Assembly: GCF_000026365.1 (NCBI RefSeq)
Contig: NC_012996.1
Coordinates: forward strand, 1,054,001 to 1,118,000
DNA from: Zygosaccharomyces rouxii
Taxonomy: Eukaryota > Ascomycota > Saccharomycetes > Saccharomycetales > Saccharomycetaceae
Length of the DNA stretch: 64,000 bases
Direction: 5' to 3'
A program made the translations under genes and the position numbers. The first letter of the stretch is position 1. Each line of letters opens with the position of its first letter. Below, in pieces: positions 45,343 to 55,940 of the stretch. Below the pieces are notes generated by a model. That model was not told the DNA's origin and did no database searches. It saw nothing but the letters and a program-made list of their open reading frames with translations.

Positions 45343-45939
45343 ATGGATGGTAGACAGTACTTAAAGTCTTATGGTTGGAGAGAAGGTGAAGCACTGAAAG
45401 AGGGCGGCTTAAAAAAGCCTGTATTGGTAAAGCACAAATATGATAAGAAGGGTATTGGTGGTGCTGTAGGTCAGGAAGATGGTGAAGCATGGTGGGAAAG
45501 GCTATTCGATGGACATTTGAAAAATTTAGACGTCAATGTGGGTTCAAATGGCGGTGATGGCATAACTTTTAATCAGAAGGAAGCTACGGCATCTGGTGTT
45601 TCTAAGAACGATTCTCCTCTGTACAAGTGGTTTGTTCGAGGAGAAAGTCTGAAGGGAACTATAGATGTTAAAGAAGATTCGAAGAAGAAGAGTGTTTCCG
45701 TAGTCTCAGGCAAGAGGAAAGCAGATGATGGTGGTGATGGTGATAAGAGGAAAACCAAAAGATCAAAGAGTGATGGAAGGAATGAGTCTGAGAAGGTGAA
45801 GAAGGAGAAGAAGGAGAGGAAGAAGCAAAAGAAAGAGAAGAAAGAAAAGAAGAAAGAGAAGAAAGAAAAAAAAGAGAAGAAAGAGAAGAAAAAGTTGAAA
45901 AAGGACAAAACGAATAAAAATCTCGAGACAAAGAACTAA
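45343..45939 (+). CDS. TMA23: Tma23-like nucleolar G-patch protein
   Basis: A 198-residue protein (yeast Tma23 is 211), nucleolar and involved in ribosome biogenesis. The N-terminus has a G-patch (about 6-42: YLKSYGWREGEALKEGG and KKGIGG). A conserved WWERLFDGHLKNLDV follows. The C-terminal third is almost pure Lys/Glu, a typical nucleolar tail; opposite-strand Phe/Ser frames there are artefacts. Start fixed by the single sensible ATG. Neighbour PRP24 is as in S. cerevisiae (YMR268C/YMR269W). Confidence 0.93.
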   Translation: MDGRQYLKSYGWREGEALKEGGLKKPVLVKHKYDKKGIGGAVGQEDGEAWWERLFDGHLKNLDVNVGSNGGDGITFNQKEATASGVSKNDSPLYKWFVRGESLKGTIDVKEDSKKKSVSVVSGKRKADDGGDGDKRKTKRSKSDGRNESEKVKKEKKERKKQKKEKKEKKKEKKEKKEKKEKKKLKKDKTNKNLETKN

Positions 45940-46490
45940 TATCAACGAGCATATGGGCTCGAGAAGGTGGAAAAATACAAATCAGTCTCTATGAACTTTC
46001 CCCTGTATTTTAATTGCATTGTATATTAGAAGGGTTGGGAATGCGTGATTGCTCAAAACAATTTTGATAGATTAAATTCCAACCATCCAAAAGAAATCAG
46101 ACTTTAGGTAATCTCAACGAATATTGGCAGGAAGTAGAAACGTCGTTAAAATTATTTTAATATAATGATAGAAGTTTTTTTTTTTTTTTTTTCATTATAT
46201 TGTCATCATAGCATGCAAATACATCTACATACGTAAAGCACATGATAGTATTAGAATAAACTAATGATACAGACAGCTATAATCCAAATTATATGGTAAG
46301 AATAGAACTGGAAGGTATGAAGATCTCAATAAATATGGATAGCCGATCTGATCACATGCTTTTTCGCTCTCATAAAAGGTGTAAAGGCCATGTTTACTTT
46401 ACAGTCCACTGCTATAGATAAGTAATCTTTGATAAATTTCTAAAGAACTGTAGCACAATCTGGGTTTGAATCAAGCGGACTCTTACTTAG
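45940..46490. other. MDM1 upstream region
   Basis: 551 bp between TMA23 and MDM1 in the same direction. It contains a run of about 18 T at about 46174-46191 and a Cbf1-type ATCACATG at 46351-46358, 133 bp before the MDM1 ATG. No credible frame or RNA gene. Confidence 0.6.
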
Positions 46491-49400
46491 ATGAGAAATG
46501 TCAATATTGAGATACGTTTACCAAAACGCATATTTCTGCTGCTTCTATTGGTCTTTCTCCGGGGGAAATTAATCTTGGTGATTATAACATTGATTGGAAT
46601 TCTGTTCTATTCTGCCGCATCAATCACCCTACCAATTCTAGATCCACCAATTCCCAAACTTTTACAGGATGATGATTTCAATGAGGATGTTGTTTCAGAG
46701 GCGTCAGTGGTTAAAAGAAATCTATTCTCGAATTATCCAAAGATTTCCCAAGAAGTTGAGAATATTATCGATTTAGTAGTTCGTGATTTCATCGACACTT
46801 GGTTTTCTCATATCAATGGTAATCCGTCATCAGAGTTCCCCCAAACCGTAAGAGCTGTGTTGCTAGGTTGCGTGGAAAAATTACAATCTCTATTACAACG
46901 TAAAGATGAAGCCAGTTTAATAGTTCTTAAGCTTTTGCCACTAATCAGCAAATATTTTGATGAATTCTGCTTGGCTAGAGAAGCGGTTATGGCGGATATG
47001 ACTTTTGCCAGAGATGAAGACACAAATGCGGAATTAAGTGTTGCCGTGGAATTTAATAAAAATTTTAGACTGCATAGAGCTCTTTCCCTGCGTTCCAACT
47101 ATTTAAATCGTGATATTAGCCAATATGTGAAACTTAGAATGGAAAATTTCCTTTCTTTTATTATTGGAACCAAAGAGCTAAGCTCCCCCTATGTTTGCAT
47201 TCTGTTGCGTGAAATACTTAGCTCATGCATAGCGGAACCAATAATAGTTAAATTTTCAGATCCTGATGCTTGGAACTTAAAACTTATTTCAATTTCAGAA
47301 AAGATATTGGAAGAATATGATCAAGTGGATGAAATTCGTAAAATTCTGTCCAAGGAAGTAGAAGAGCAGAGAAACCCAATTGGCGATACTGTGAAAAATG
47401 AAAGACAACCTATGGCATTGGAATTAGTACCTAATTTATCGAATAAACAATTTGAAGATTTCTTGAGGCAGATCAGTTGCTTTACGTCTTTTATCGATCT
47501 ACAAAGTACAAAATACTCTTTGCTGACAAAACTTCTACAATTAAAGAAAATTAATGGACTATCCAAAAACCTGTTAGAGTACAATAAAAGGTTATATCTC
47601 TCTCTCAATTTGGTACAAACCAGACTGTTATATGTAAATGACAAAGGCTACTTGAAGAAGATGCGATTACGAGATCCTAACACTCGAGGTGCTTTCGATG
47701 CTGAAAAGGAATTAGAACAATTTGAGGCATTCTTGGGGACAATCAGTTTAGAGGATATCTTACAGGAAAATTATTGTCTCTCTTTTTTCGAGAAGTTTAT
47801 AAGAGAAAACTCTTTGAAAGAAGGTTCTGCCTACTTAGAATATTGGAAGCTAGTGGAGGGCTTAAAAAACCCATTGGAAAACACCGTCACTGAATCTATT
47901 TCTGTATCTATATGTGACACGGAGTCGTCAAACTTTAAAACACAAGTGTTAAAATTTTTTGAAGGAGATCATCTAGCCACTATGAGTTCCTTGAACCGGA
48001 GGCTTGTCGAAGATATCCTTCAATTTAAGGGGGTCAATATCGATGATTCCATGCTGTCTTCAAACAGAAGAAGCATGCTTCTATTGCAAGATCTGTCCCA
48101 AGAAGCTTTGAATCGATTCTTCTTTCAGCGGTATAAAGAATCGAGTTTTTTCCTTGAAATGATTTCGAGCCCAGGTTTTGCATCCACGGATGTCTATGCT
48201 AGACTGATAGACCTTCCAGCCGCTGATAAAGCAGATGCAAAGCTTCAAACCAAAAAGTCGGTTGATGCCGTTAGAATACTGACGCATCCTGACATAAGTG
48301 ATGCATTAGATAGAATTCTGAACGATAAAAATGGTCGTCGAACATCTACAAGTAAGCCAAAGAACTCTTGGGAAACTTTATTTGGAAATGATGATGATGG
48401 TGACGGCGACAGAATATTCAACGATACTCTTTTCAACAATGATGATAGGTTTGAAGCAGTGGAATCATTTTTTGGGAACCAAGACGAAGAAGAAACCCAA
48501 GATTCTACTGAATCCCTGTCAAATAGTATCAATTCAGGTCTTAATGCCCACTCAGAAATTTCTAGCGACAAATTACAAAATAGTACGCATACATTTACCA
48601 GTCTAAAGGATGACATTGCGAAGTTGACACTTGCAATTGATGATATAGAGAAAGAACTGGAATTGCTGGATCATTTGATTTTGAAAGCTGATTTAACTAA
48701 CAACCAAAACCAGTTAAAGCTTTTGAGGAAATCTCAGAAAGCTCTCTTAAAAGACTTAGATAATAAAGAATTGCTAAAGCAACAGTGTTTGGTCCAGGAA
48801 AATGCCAATAGCCTATACGGCAAAACAAAAATTTGCATAAGAAGTTATTACGTTGATACACAGCTTGAACATGGTCACGAAGTTGCCTATTATTTGATAA
48901 ATGTCGAGCATTCACATCAAGGTCAGGTAACGGCATGGGAAATCCCAAGGAGATTTAACGAATTCTTCAAATTGAATTCTACACTTAAGAAAAAGTATAA
49001 AAGTCAAGTAAAGCATTTGCAAAAAAGAGATATATTCCCTGAGAAGGTGAAGATGTCCTTAAAATATCATGTATCCAAAGTGCTTTTATATGAGGAAAGG
49101 AAAGAAAGATTGGAAAGATATCTTCGAGAGCTGTTAGCTATACCTGAAATCTGCCAAGATAATTTGTTTAGGGTTTTCTTGACCGATTCTGCGAGCTTCA
49201 ATGCTAAGGAAGAAGTGGTGAGTAAGCCGCTGTTGAGATCGCTCGAAGGTTCCGGTACAGATCTTAGTCACAAGAGGGAGTCTTCAACAGATTTTCAAAC
49301 CCGCCAAATTGATGCTGATTACGAAGAAGAGTTAAATTTCTACGAAGATGACCGCAACTTTTATCATAATAAGGAAACAGGCCGAAATTCACAAAACAAA

Positions 49401-49898
49401 TCATTTGTCAAACCCATATGTGACCTTTTCATATCTGTTTTTTCATTAAACAGAAGCAACTCTGGCTGGCTCAGGGGAAAGACAATAATTACGGTATTAC
49501 AACAATTACTCGGGAGTACGATTGAGAAATATGTTAAAAACAGTATTCGAAAATTGAGAGATGAAGATCAAATATTGAGAACAATTCTTTTGTTGAAAGA
49601 ATCTCTATGGGGGCCCGAAGGTGTTTTTTCTAGAAGCGGCATGGCTGCTCCCAATGATGAACGTACCAAAGGTGAGAAAGCTAGGACTCAGGCCGATTCA
49701 CAAGCGATTTTGCAGTCTCTATTCGCAGAGACTTGTGGTAAAGTCATTGGCCTTCGAACAGCTCGAGAGGCTGGTTTTAATATTCACAGCATGGTCCAAA
49801 ATCAGTTTTTAATGGCAAGCCTGTTGCTGGAGATTATGGATACTGTCCTAGATGAGATCTGTGATGACGACATGGGATACCATTCAGTTGAGCAATGA
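46491..49898 (+). CDS. MDM1: Mdm1-like PX-domain nucleus-vacuole junction tether
   Basis: A 1135-residue protein (yeast 1127), homologue of Mdm1, which tethers ER/nuclear envelope to the vacuole and links to lipid droplets (sorting nexins SNX13/14 in animals). Two N-terminal hydrophobic segments (about 14-45) anchor it in the ER. A PXA domain follows (about 70-250, IDLVVRDFIDTWFSHI). The middle has an RGS-like stretch (LEDILQENYCLSFFEKFIREN) and a coiled coil (about 700-760). A PX domain is at about 783-895 and a nexin C domain at about 973-1095. Its stop is 5 bp from the RRN9 stop. S. cerevisiae position is YML104C. Confidence 0.95.
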   Translation: MRNVNIEIRLPKRIFLLLLLVFLRGKLILVIITLIGILFYSAASITLPILDPPIPKLLQDDDFNEDVVSEASVVKRNLFSNYPKISQEVENIIDLVVRDFIDTWFSHINGNPSSEFPQTVRAVLLGCVEKLQSLLQRKDEASLIVLKLLPLISKYFDEFCLAREAVMADMTFARDEDTNAELSVAVEFNKNFRLHRALSLRSNYLNRDISQYVKLRMENFLSFIIGTKELSSPYVCILLREILSSCIAEPIIVKFSDPDAWNLKLISISEKILEEYDQVDEIRKILSKEVEEQRNPIGDTVKNERQPMALELVPNLSNKQFEDFLRQISCFTSFIDLQSTKYSLLTKLLQLKKINGLSKNLLEYNKRLYLSLNLVQTRLLYVNDKGYLKKMRLRDPNTRGAFDAEKELEQFEAFLGTISLEDILQENYCLSFFEKFIRENSLKEGSAYLEYWKLVEGLKNPLENTVTESISVSICDTESSNFKTQVLKFFEGDHLATMSSLNRRLVEDILQFKGVNIDDSMLSSNRRSMLLLQDLSQEALNRFFFQRYKESSFFLEMISSPGFASTDVYARLIDLPAADKADAKLQTKKSVDAVRILTHPDISDALDRILNDKNGRRTSTSKPKNSWETLFGNDDDGDGDRIFNDTLFNNDDRFEAVESFFGNQDEEETQDSTESLSNSINSGLNAHSEISSDKLQNSTHTFTSLKDDIAKLTLAIDDIEKELELLDHLILKADLTNNQNQLKLLRKSQKALLKDLDNKELLKQQCLVQENANSLYGKTKICIRSYYVDTQLEHGHEVAYYLINVEHSHQGQVTAWEIPRRFNEFFKLNSTLKKKYKSQVKHLQKRDIFPEKVKMSLKYHVSKVLLYEERKERLERYLRELLAIPEICQDNLFRVFLTDSASFNAKEEVVSKPLLRSLEGSGTDLSHKRESSTDFQTRQIDADYEEELNFYEDDRNFYHNKETGRNSQNKSFVKPICDLFISVFSLNRSNSGWLRGKTIITVLQQLLGSTIEKYVKNSIRKLRDEDQILRTILLLKESLWGPEGVFSRSGMAAPNDERTKGEKARTQADSQAILQSLFAETCGKVIGLRTAREAGFNIHSMVQNQFLMASLLLEIMDTVLDEICDDDMGYHSVEQ

Positions 49899-49903
49899 AA
49901 AAT

Positions 49904-50968
49904 TTACTTTCTCCTCGGTATTCTTATGAGAGCATCGTCCACATTATAATTGCTTGAAGTTGGATCACTTTCTTCGTCATTATCATCGTCCAGTCCGTAT
50001 CCTTTCACTTGAAAGAAATTCTTTTTGCTTAACGATAACTCGATTTTCTTCCTTGTCATCTTTTTCAATTCCATTTTATCCTTAGCAGTTAATCTTTTAT
50101 CTTTTAACAATTTTTCCAATTCCAGATAATTTTCCCTTGTCTTCCTCATGACCTCAATCTTCGATTTACCGCCCTTTACCGGACGATATTTTTTCAATTC
50201 AGTCTTTGGCAGTTTAAATTGATTTTTTTTAATGGTCCCTGGGATATCGTTGTAGAGTTCTAGTGATTTCATGTAAATTTCAGTCATATCTTCGCCCATT
50301 TCACAACCTCTAGATATAATATCATGATATCTTAACTGCACACGTCTTTTGCCCTTGATAGTTTCGTTTTCAGGTTGCGAAACTGTTAATTGTTTAGAAG
50401 TTGAATCCTGTTGTAACTCAATCTTATTCTTTTTAGCAACTTTATGATGTAAACCTTCGAAGAAACGATCTAACTTACCTATGACGTTGTGAGCCAATTC
50501 TGAAGGCATTTCCATCTTGTCAACATCAAGCGTATCCTCCGAAGCTGAAGCACATTGGGCCAAACAACCTTGCCAGTAGGAATCTAGCTCTTGTCTCAAC
50601 ATGGAAGCAGAATGTGTAAGGGCATTTGGTGAAATTTCACCGGGTTCATATGTCGAATTCGATATGATAGCATCTTCGTACAATTTATCAGTCTGAGGAT
50701 CGATAACTGTCTTAGAACTTGGCCAATTGGTCCAATTATCCTTTATCTGGGTCTTGATGAATTGATCCACTTCATACGGGTGCTTTTTCTCGTTAGCTCT
50801 GTATAGCAGATTCTTTAGCAGATAAGATGAATAAAGATGTAATGCCAGATCAGCCCGATGGGATTGTTCCAAGGACTCTAACAATTCGTTAGCACCATCA
50901 ATAACAGACTTGTCAGCAGTACCAATTCTGGCAGATCCCTCGAACGGTTCTTCCTCGCTGCTGCTCAT
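49904..50968 (-). CDS. RRN9: Rrn9-like subunit of the RNA polymerase I upstream activation factor
   Basis: A 354-residue protein (yeast Rrn9 is 365), part of the UAF complex (Rrn5, Rrn9, Rrn10, Uaf30, histones) that binds the rDNA promoter. I chose MSSSEEEPFEGSA at 50968 as the start. An upstream ATG at 51076 would add 36 hydrophobic residues unlike Rrn9 and would leave almost no promoter towards SEC65. The conserved N-terminal stretch reads LLESLEQSHRADLALHLYSSYLLKNLLYRANEKK, given here in parts: LALHLYSSYLLK and NLLYRANEKKHPYEV. Acidic C-terminus. Synteny: YMR270C. Confidence 0.92.
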   Translation of the reverse strand: MSSSEEEPFEGSARIGTADKSVIDGANELLESLEQSHRADLALHLYSSYLLKNLLYRANEKKHPYEVDQFIKTQIKDNWTNWPSSKTVIDPQTDKLYEDAIISNSTYEPGEISPNALTHSASMLRQELDSYWQGCLAQCASASEDTLDVDKMEMPSELAHNVIGKLDRFFEGLHHKVAKKNKIELQQDSTSKQLTVSQPENETIKGKRRVQLRYHDIISRGCEMGEDMTEIYMKSLELYNDIPGTIKKNQFKLPKTELKKYRPVKGGKSKIEVMRKTRENYLELEKLLKDKRLTAKDKMELKKMTRKKIELSLSKKNFFQVKGYGLDDDNDEESDPTSSNYNVDDALIRIPRRK

Positions 50969-51105
50969 CTCTATTGGGCTGTTCCCCTGGTGATGAGCAT
51001 CAAGCCAAGATTTTTTAATGGACCTTGCAAAATTTACCCAACACACACTACAAACAACAAGACCGAGTAGATTCATAAAGAAAGAAGGTGCATACCGTTG
51101 TTAAG

Positions 51106-51891
51106 ATGCCCAAGTTAGAGGAGCTTAACGATTACGATGATATTGATAATCTAGAGATGGATTTAGCTGAGCTTGATCCATCTTTAAAGACACCAATTGC
51201 CCCCAAGATTACGCCGACAGTAGTTAGAAGTCAGGACCAAGAGGTTAAGTCTGAACAAGTTAGTAATGATCCCAACCAGGTGACGTTTATCAACCCACAG
51301 ACTGGTAAAGTGGAAAGCAGTGCAAAGATGAGTCGGAAAGAAATGGATGAAATCAAAAATTTCCAAATATTGTACCCATGCTATTTCGATAAAAGAAGAT
51401 CTCATGCTGAAGGTAGACGTGTACCATTAAAATTGGCAGTAGAAAATCCCTTGGCAAAGACTGTTGCAGATGCAGTCCGTAGTCTGGGGCTTTTATGTAT
51501 ATTTGAAGGTGATAAAACTCATCCACAAGATTTTGGTAATCCAGGTAGGGTTCGTGTACTATTTAAAGAGGACGGACAATTAGTTGCTACTGCTAAGAGG
51601 TTCGCCGGTGGTAAGAAACAACTAATTAATGCAATTGGTGAATATATGGTTTCGCACCCTACTACAATTGCTTCCCTAAGAGAGATTCCATACGGACCTG
51701 ATTTTGACGGTATAGAATTTAAAAAGGTACCAAATGTCAAGGGTTTCAAGATGAACGATATCGTACCGTTACACAGTGAATATTTGATGGCTCACCCAAT
51801 GACGAAGTCTATTTACGATCCTGTAAAGCAACCAGCACCTGAAAAACAATTCAAAATGCCCAAGAATAAAGTCAAGGTATTGAGAAGGTAG
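51106..51891 (+). CDS. SEC65: Signal recognition particle subunit Sec65 (SRP19)
   Basis: A 261-residue protein (yeast 273), the SRP19 homologue that binds SRP RNA and supports Srp54 assembly for co-translational targeting to the ER. The start [19 protein letters not shown] and [18 protein letters not shown] match yeast. The SRP19 domain starts at about 90 ([18 protein letters not shown], then [17 protein letters not shown]). The tail is basic, ending KNKVKVLRR. The first ATG is at 51106; codons above it in the frame have none. Divergent from RRN9 over about 137 bp. Position corresponds to YML105C. Confidence 0.96.
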   Translation: MPKLEELNDYDDIDNLEMDLAELDPSLKTPIAPKITPTVVRSQDQEVKSEQVSNDPNQVTFINPQTGKVESSAKMSRKEMDEIKNFQILYPCYFDKRRSHAEGRRVPLKLAVENPLAKTVADAVRSLGLLCIFEGDKTHPQDFGNPGRVRVLFKEDGQLVATAKRFAGGKKQLINAIGEYMVSHPTTIASLREIPYGPDFDGIEFKKVPNVKGFKMNDIVPLHSEYLMAHPMTKSIYDPVKQPAPEKQFKMPKNKVKVLRR

Positions 51892-52051
51892 TCATAACTA
51901 ATAAGTAAAAGGAAAATCGTTAATGCAGCTTTATCAAGTAAATAATAGTAATAATAGTGATTAGGTCAAATCAATGTGAGAAATTACAAAGTGAAATAGT
52001 AAAAAGGACAAAAGTAAAAAAGGAGGGAAAAAAAAAAAAAAATAATACTAA

Positions 52052-52747
<696 letters not shown>

Positions 52748-53051
52748 CTAGATGGATAGAAAAAAGAGAACCGGGGGAGAACCTCAGTACCGTTCAACAC
52801 AAATACACTCCTCAAAACTCCTCCTGTTGAGTTCCACTTTGAACTTACAAAGGTCTCATTATTCTTATATCGTCATTCTAATTTTCATCCCGGAAATAGT
52901 TGCAAAATTTTTCCCGTATCAAATTCCAATCGCTTCGTACGTCAGATGATTTCAACATGAAATTTAAGGCGATGAACTACTAAATATTGACAGAAATTGG
53001 ATCACTTTCATGGGCAAATGCACTGTTAAGTGCATCTTATGGCATTTCGAT

Positions 53052-53957
53052 ATGGATGGGAAGTTACAAAACAGGCTCGATAATGTGGGTGCGGAGTTGG
53101 AATGGATTTTAGACCCCTCAAAAATATCCCGGAAGGTTCGTTTTAGTGCGGTGAGTCCAAGTGATAAAATACTCAAGAAATGGAAGTATAGACCTCGAGA
53201 AACTCGATCAAATAGATTTCTAGACCGTGTTAAATTGTGTCCCTATGAAAATGTTGTCCTGACCGTTAGGAAGAATTGTCCAGGGTTCAATTTACACTCT
53301 TATGATAACCTCATTGACAGGTGTAAGAGAATTCAAGATGGCACCAGGGAGCAGTGGTTGGATTGGGATAACGTGTGGATCAATCCAATTAGTCTTTCTT
53401 CCAAAGGTTGGGATTTTAGCTCTTCGCAAAATGGGAACTTGGTGTGCAAATGTGTTACTTGTTCGAATACACTTTGTTTGCAGTTAAATTCGGGGTCTCA
53501 ACTCAATAAAAGGTATTGGGAAAAGTACGTTTCCTCGGAGCATTCGATTGATTGTCCCTGGAGGAAGAATCAATTTGATCTTGTCAATGAGTACTATTTA
53601 CAGTCATGGAATTTAGTTCGTGAATTGGAAAGGATAAGTCGATCAAGAGTGAGCAAAGAATCTGCTCTTTTTAGTGGGAAATTGCAATCTCTATTTCAAA
53701 TCGACGATGAGTCCTTAAAGTTATGTCTGCAAGGTTATGAATTAGTGGAGGAAGATGTAGTGCAGTGCACTGGATGCCATAAAAGAGCTTTTACCAAATC
53801 CATTTTACGAGATCAAATTAATTTTCATGCTGAATGGTGTAAATATTACAATTGTGAAAAATTGGGCGAAATGATTGAAAAATCTGTTGTACTTCCAATG
53901 GATAAGGACATTAATGGTAGATTAAAGCTGTTGGAAAATTATTTCGAAACTATGTAG
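53052..53957 (+). CDS. PML39: Pml39-like nuclear pore basket mRNA-retention protein
   Basis: A protein of about 301 residues (yeast Pml39 is 334). Pml39 acts with Mlp1 at the nuclear basket to retain unspliced or malformed mRNPs. It belongs to the NIPA/ZC3HC1 (BIR-like zinc) family. Visible features: DWDNVWINPISLSSKGWDF; the zinc motif CVTC ... HSIDCPWRKNQFDLVNEYY; and a second VQCTGCHKRAF ... HAEWCKYYNCE. I prefer the ATG at 53052 (MDGKLQNRLDN), which lines up with the yeast start; an ATG at 53010 would add 14 residues. Position corresponds to YML107C. Confidence 0.9.
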   Translation: MDGKLQNRLDNVGAELEWILDPSKISRKVRFSAVSPSDKILKKWKYRPRETRSNRFLDRVKLCPYENVVLTVRKNCPGFNLHSYDNLIDRCKRIQDGTREQWLDWDNVWINPISLSSKGWDFSSSQNGNLVCKCVTCSNTLCLQLNSGSQLNKRYWEKYVSSEHSIDCPWRKNQFDLVNEYYLQSWNLVRELERISRSRVSKESALFSGKLQSLFQIDDESLKLCLQGYELVEEDVVQCTGCHKRAFTKSILRDQINFHAEWCKYYNCEKLGEMIEKSVVLPMDKDINGRLKLLENYFETM

Positions 53958-54049
53958 AGTATAAGCGTTAATGGTATGTTGAGGATTGTTTGATTTTAGC
54001 TGTCTGTTAAGTAGTATATATAAATCTACGTGAAACCGACCAGTTTGAT

Positions 54050-54121
54050 GGTTCTATAGTGTAGTGGTTATCACTTTCGGTTTTGATCCGAACGACCCCG
54101 GTTCGAATCCGGGTAGGACCT
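54050..54121 (+). tRNA. tRNA-Gln (TTG), copy 1
   Basis: A 72-base tRNA. Acceptor GGTTCTA pairs with TAGGACC (one T-G wobble), discriminator T. The anticodon loop reads TTTTGAT (anticodon TTG), and the T arm CCCGG-TTCGAAT-CCGGG is fully paired. Followed by a T run as terminator. No intron. Confidence 0.96.
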
Positions 54122-54376
54122 AATTTTTTTCATATTTAGAACAATCAATATTTTGCCAGTTGAAACCACTTTTCACAGGGCTATAGTTATGCCCCTGGTT
54201 GGTTACTCAATTGTATATCAGTATTAGCTTTATGCATGCACTGTGGATGCGCTTTCAATAAATCGACCAAGTATACACATTCTGTCTGGAAGGACCATCT
54301 CCCGCCTTTGAAAACCGTATGACTATATCTGTAGTGTCGGATTGCTCATTGAGATAAAACTTAACAACAGATAGCT

Positions 54377-54448
54377 GGTTCTATAGTGTAGTGGTTATCA
54401 CTTTCGGTTTTGATCCGAACGACCCCGGTTCGAATCCGGGTAGGACCT
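54377..54448 (+). tRNA. tRNA-Gln (TTG), copy 2
   Basis: Identical over all 72 bases to copy 1, 255 bp further on. Its immediate flanks differ from copy 1 but share short similarity with copy 3 (an upstream CAGA...T-CT and a downstream TTTTTG-TT-CC), which hints that copies 2 and 3 are the most recent duplicates. Confidence 0.96.
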
Positions 54449-54648
54449 TTTTGTTCCTAAATTCAATAGGCCCAGTTAATTTATTTCCTTCTTTCCCTGT
54501 TTTTTTTGGGGAGTAATCAAACAGGCGGTCCATTACTAGTAAGTGCCATTAAAGGTGCTAACCTTTTTTATTAAATGTTCACAAACTCATCTGACTATAT
54601 TTGGACGTGTGTAACTTGTAATACTTTTCTGTATTTAACAGAATATCT

Positions 54649-54720
54649 GGTTCTATAGTGTAGTGGTTATCACTTTCGGTTTTGATCCGAACGACCCCGG
54701 TTCGAATCCGGGTAGGACCT
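54649..54720 (+). tRNA. tRNA-Gln (TTG), copy 3
   Basis: Identical to copies 1 and 2 in its 72 bases, 200 bp beyond copy 2, with a T6 terminator directly after the discriminator base. Confidence 0.96.
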
Positions 54721-54908
54721 TTTTTGTTTCCTTTTTGTTGCCCAAAGCCATTCTATCAAATAATTTTCTTTTAATCTACTTCAAATCAGAATAGCTGTAG
54801 TGATACACAGCGGACGGTATCCCGAGTGATTCTATTATGAGATTTGTTCAAATGGTGACTATATTAGGGTCGTAGTCTTTATATGACTTATCATGTAAAA
54901 ATAAAGAG

Positions 54909-54980
54909 AGGTCCCACCCGGATTCGAACTGGGGTTGTTCGGATCAGAACCGAAAGTGATAACCACTACACTATAGGACC
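54909..54980 (-). tRNA. tRNA-Gln (CTG), CDC65-like
   Basis: A 72-base tRNA on the opposite strand. Acceptor GGTCCTA/TGGGACC, anticodon loop TTCTGAT (anticodon CTG), T arm CCCAG-TTCGAAT-CCGGG with one A-C mismatch. As I recall it, the essential S. cerevisiae CDC65 tRNA-Gln(CUG) gene carries the same mismatch and lies on chromosome XIII between URA10 and SCS7, the same place as here. Confidence 0.95.
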
Positions 54981-55366
54981 TTTAAACTCTGTTGAGGAGA
55001 GTTGTTTTTTGAAGTGTTCTAAAGCGCAAGGCTTTCAATGACGTTTTCAATTTTGCACTTTATATGCTTCCTTGTACATAAAGAAATAAAAGTTGTTGAC
55101 CATGTCTTTCTGCTAAATTAATGATTTCATTAAGTTTCCCAAGTGATACTTAAGTAACATTCTGTAACGTATATAGGCCACATACTCGCTCAGTTTATGA
55201 CAAATAATGTATTTGATCAAAAATCCTCGAGAAATGTCATAGCGAATAATCAGCATTACCAGCAATCGGTTGCTATGGTAAATTAGATATATTTATCTTC
55301 TTTATGATCGCATGCTTAGTTACGTGGTGCGATATCTACTAAAAGATCTAGGATATATATCATATA
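54981..55366. other. Intergenic region after the tRNA-Gln cluster
   Basis: 386 AT-rich bases with no frame, tRNA or snoRNA box pair seen. A TATA-like stretch (ATATATCATATA) lies just before the ATG at 55367. I looked for LTR-like ends next to the tRNAs and found none I could support. Confidence 0.5.
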
Positions 55367-55806
55367 ATGGACATAAATCTTGGTGCTCGACCGACCATTG
55401 AGTTCAATTCTCTTGCTGTCAGCAGCATGTTATTAAAATGCATAATGCAGCTGATTAATTTTTCTGGATTAGTACAATTGCTTAATTGTCTCGGATTACA
55501 GTCGTTAGGACAGTGTATCGCAAGTCCCTCCGTATCGAAGGCTTATAATGATGATGGTATATGATTATAATTACTGATAAGAATACAGATCCATCAACCC
55601 AAATCGAAACCGTGGTAGATTCTGTGAACTATTTTCTAGAACAACACAGTTGTCTATCTGCTCATTGGTACATAGGAGTCAACAAAAATCGTACTTGGGA
55701 GGGTTTGGTCGATCTAGATGATCGTTCGAACTCAAGAGGACTATTGTATACAATTCGTGGCTCTTATAATACACCGGTAAATACTACCAGGCAACAGATT
55801 TGTTAG
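55367..55806 (+). pseudogene. Probable decayed gene in two frames, possibly a small secreted Cys-containing protein
   Basis: A 65-codon frame (55367-55564) with a hydrophobic, Leu/Ser-rich stretch is followed without gap by an 81-codon frame in another phase (55561-55806). The second starts ATG within the stop region of the first, and its own frame has a TGA at 55552. Both look coding: the second has TVVDSVNYFLEQHSC and a short TWEGLV motif. The pattern faintly resembles a yeast family of small secreted, killer-toxin-like proteins, but the central part of that family seems absent. A frame change near 55552-55562, plus an internal loss, would explain it. Family assignment is weak; two chance ORFs or a small lineage-specific gene remain possible. 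Confidence 0.35.
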
Positions 55807-55940
55807 TTTGCAACATCAGATGTACCTATATAGTACATGTAAAAATTATATTAACTTTAAAACAATTTCACCACAGTTTAACAGACATCTGTAATATTCT
55901 TCAATAAATAAAAAATGTTCCTCACCCCATGATACGTCAC

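Noticed and set aside
45573..45952. Minus-strand Phe/Ser-rich frames opposite TMA23
   Set aside because: They mirror the Lys/Glu tail of TMA23 (AAG/GAA repeats read backwards).
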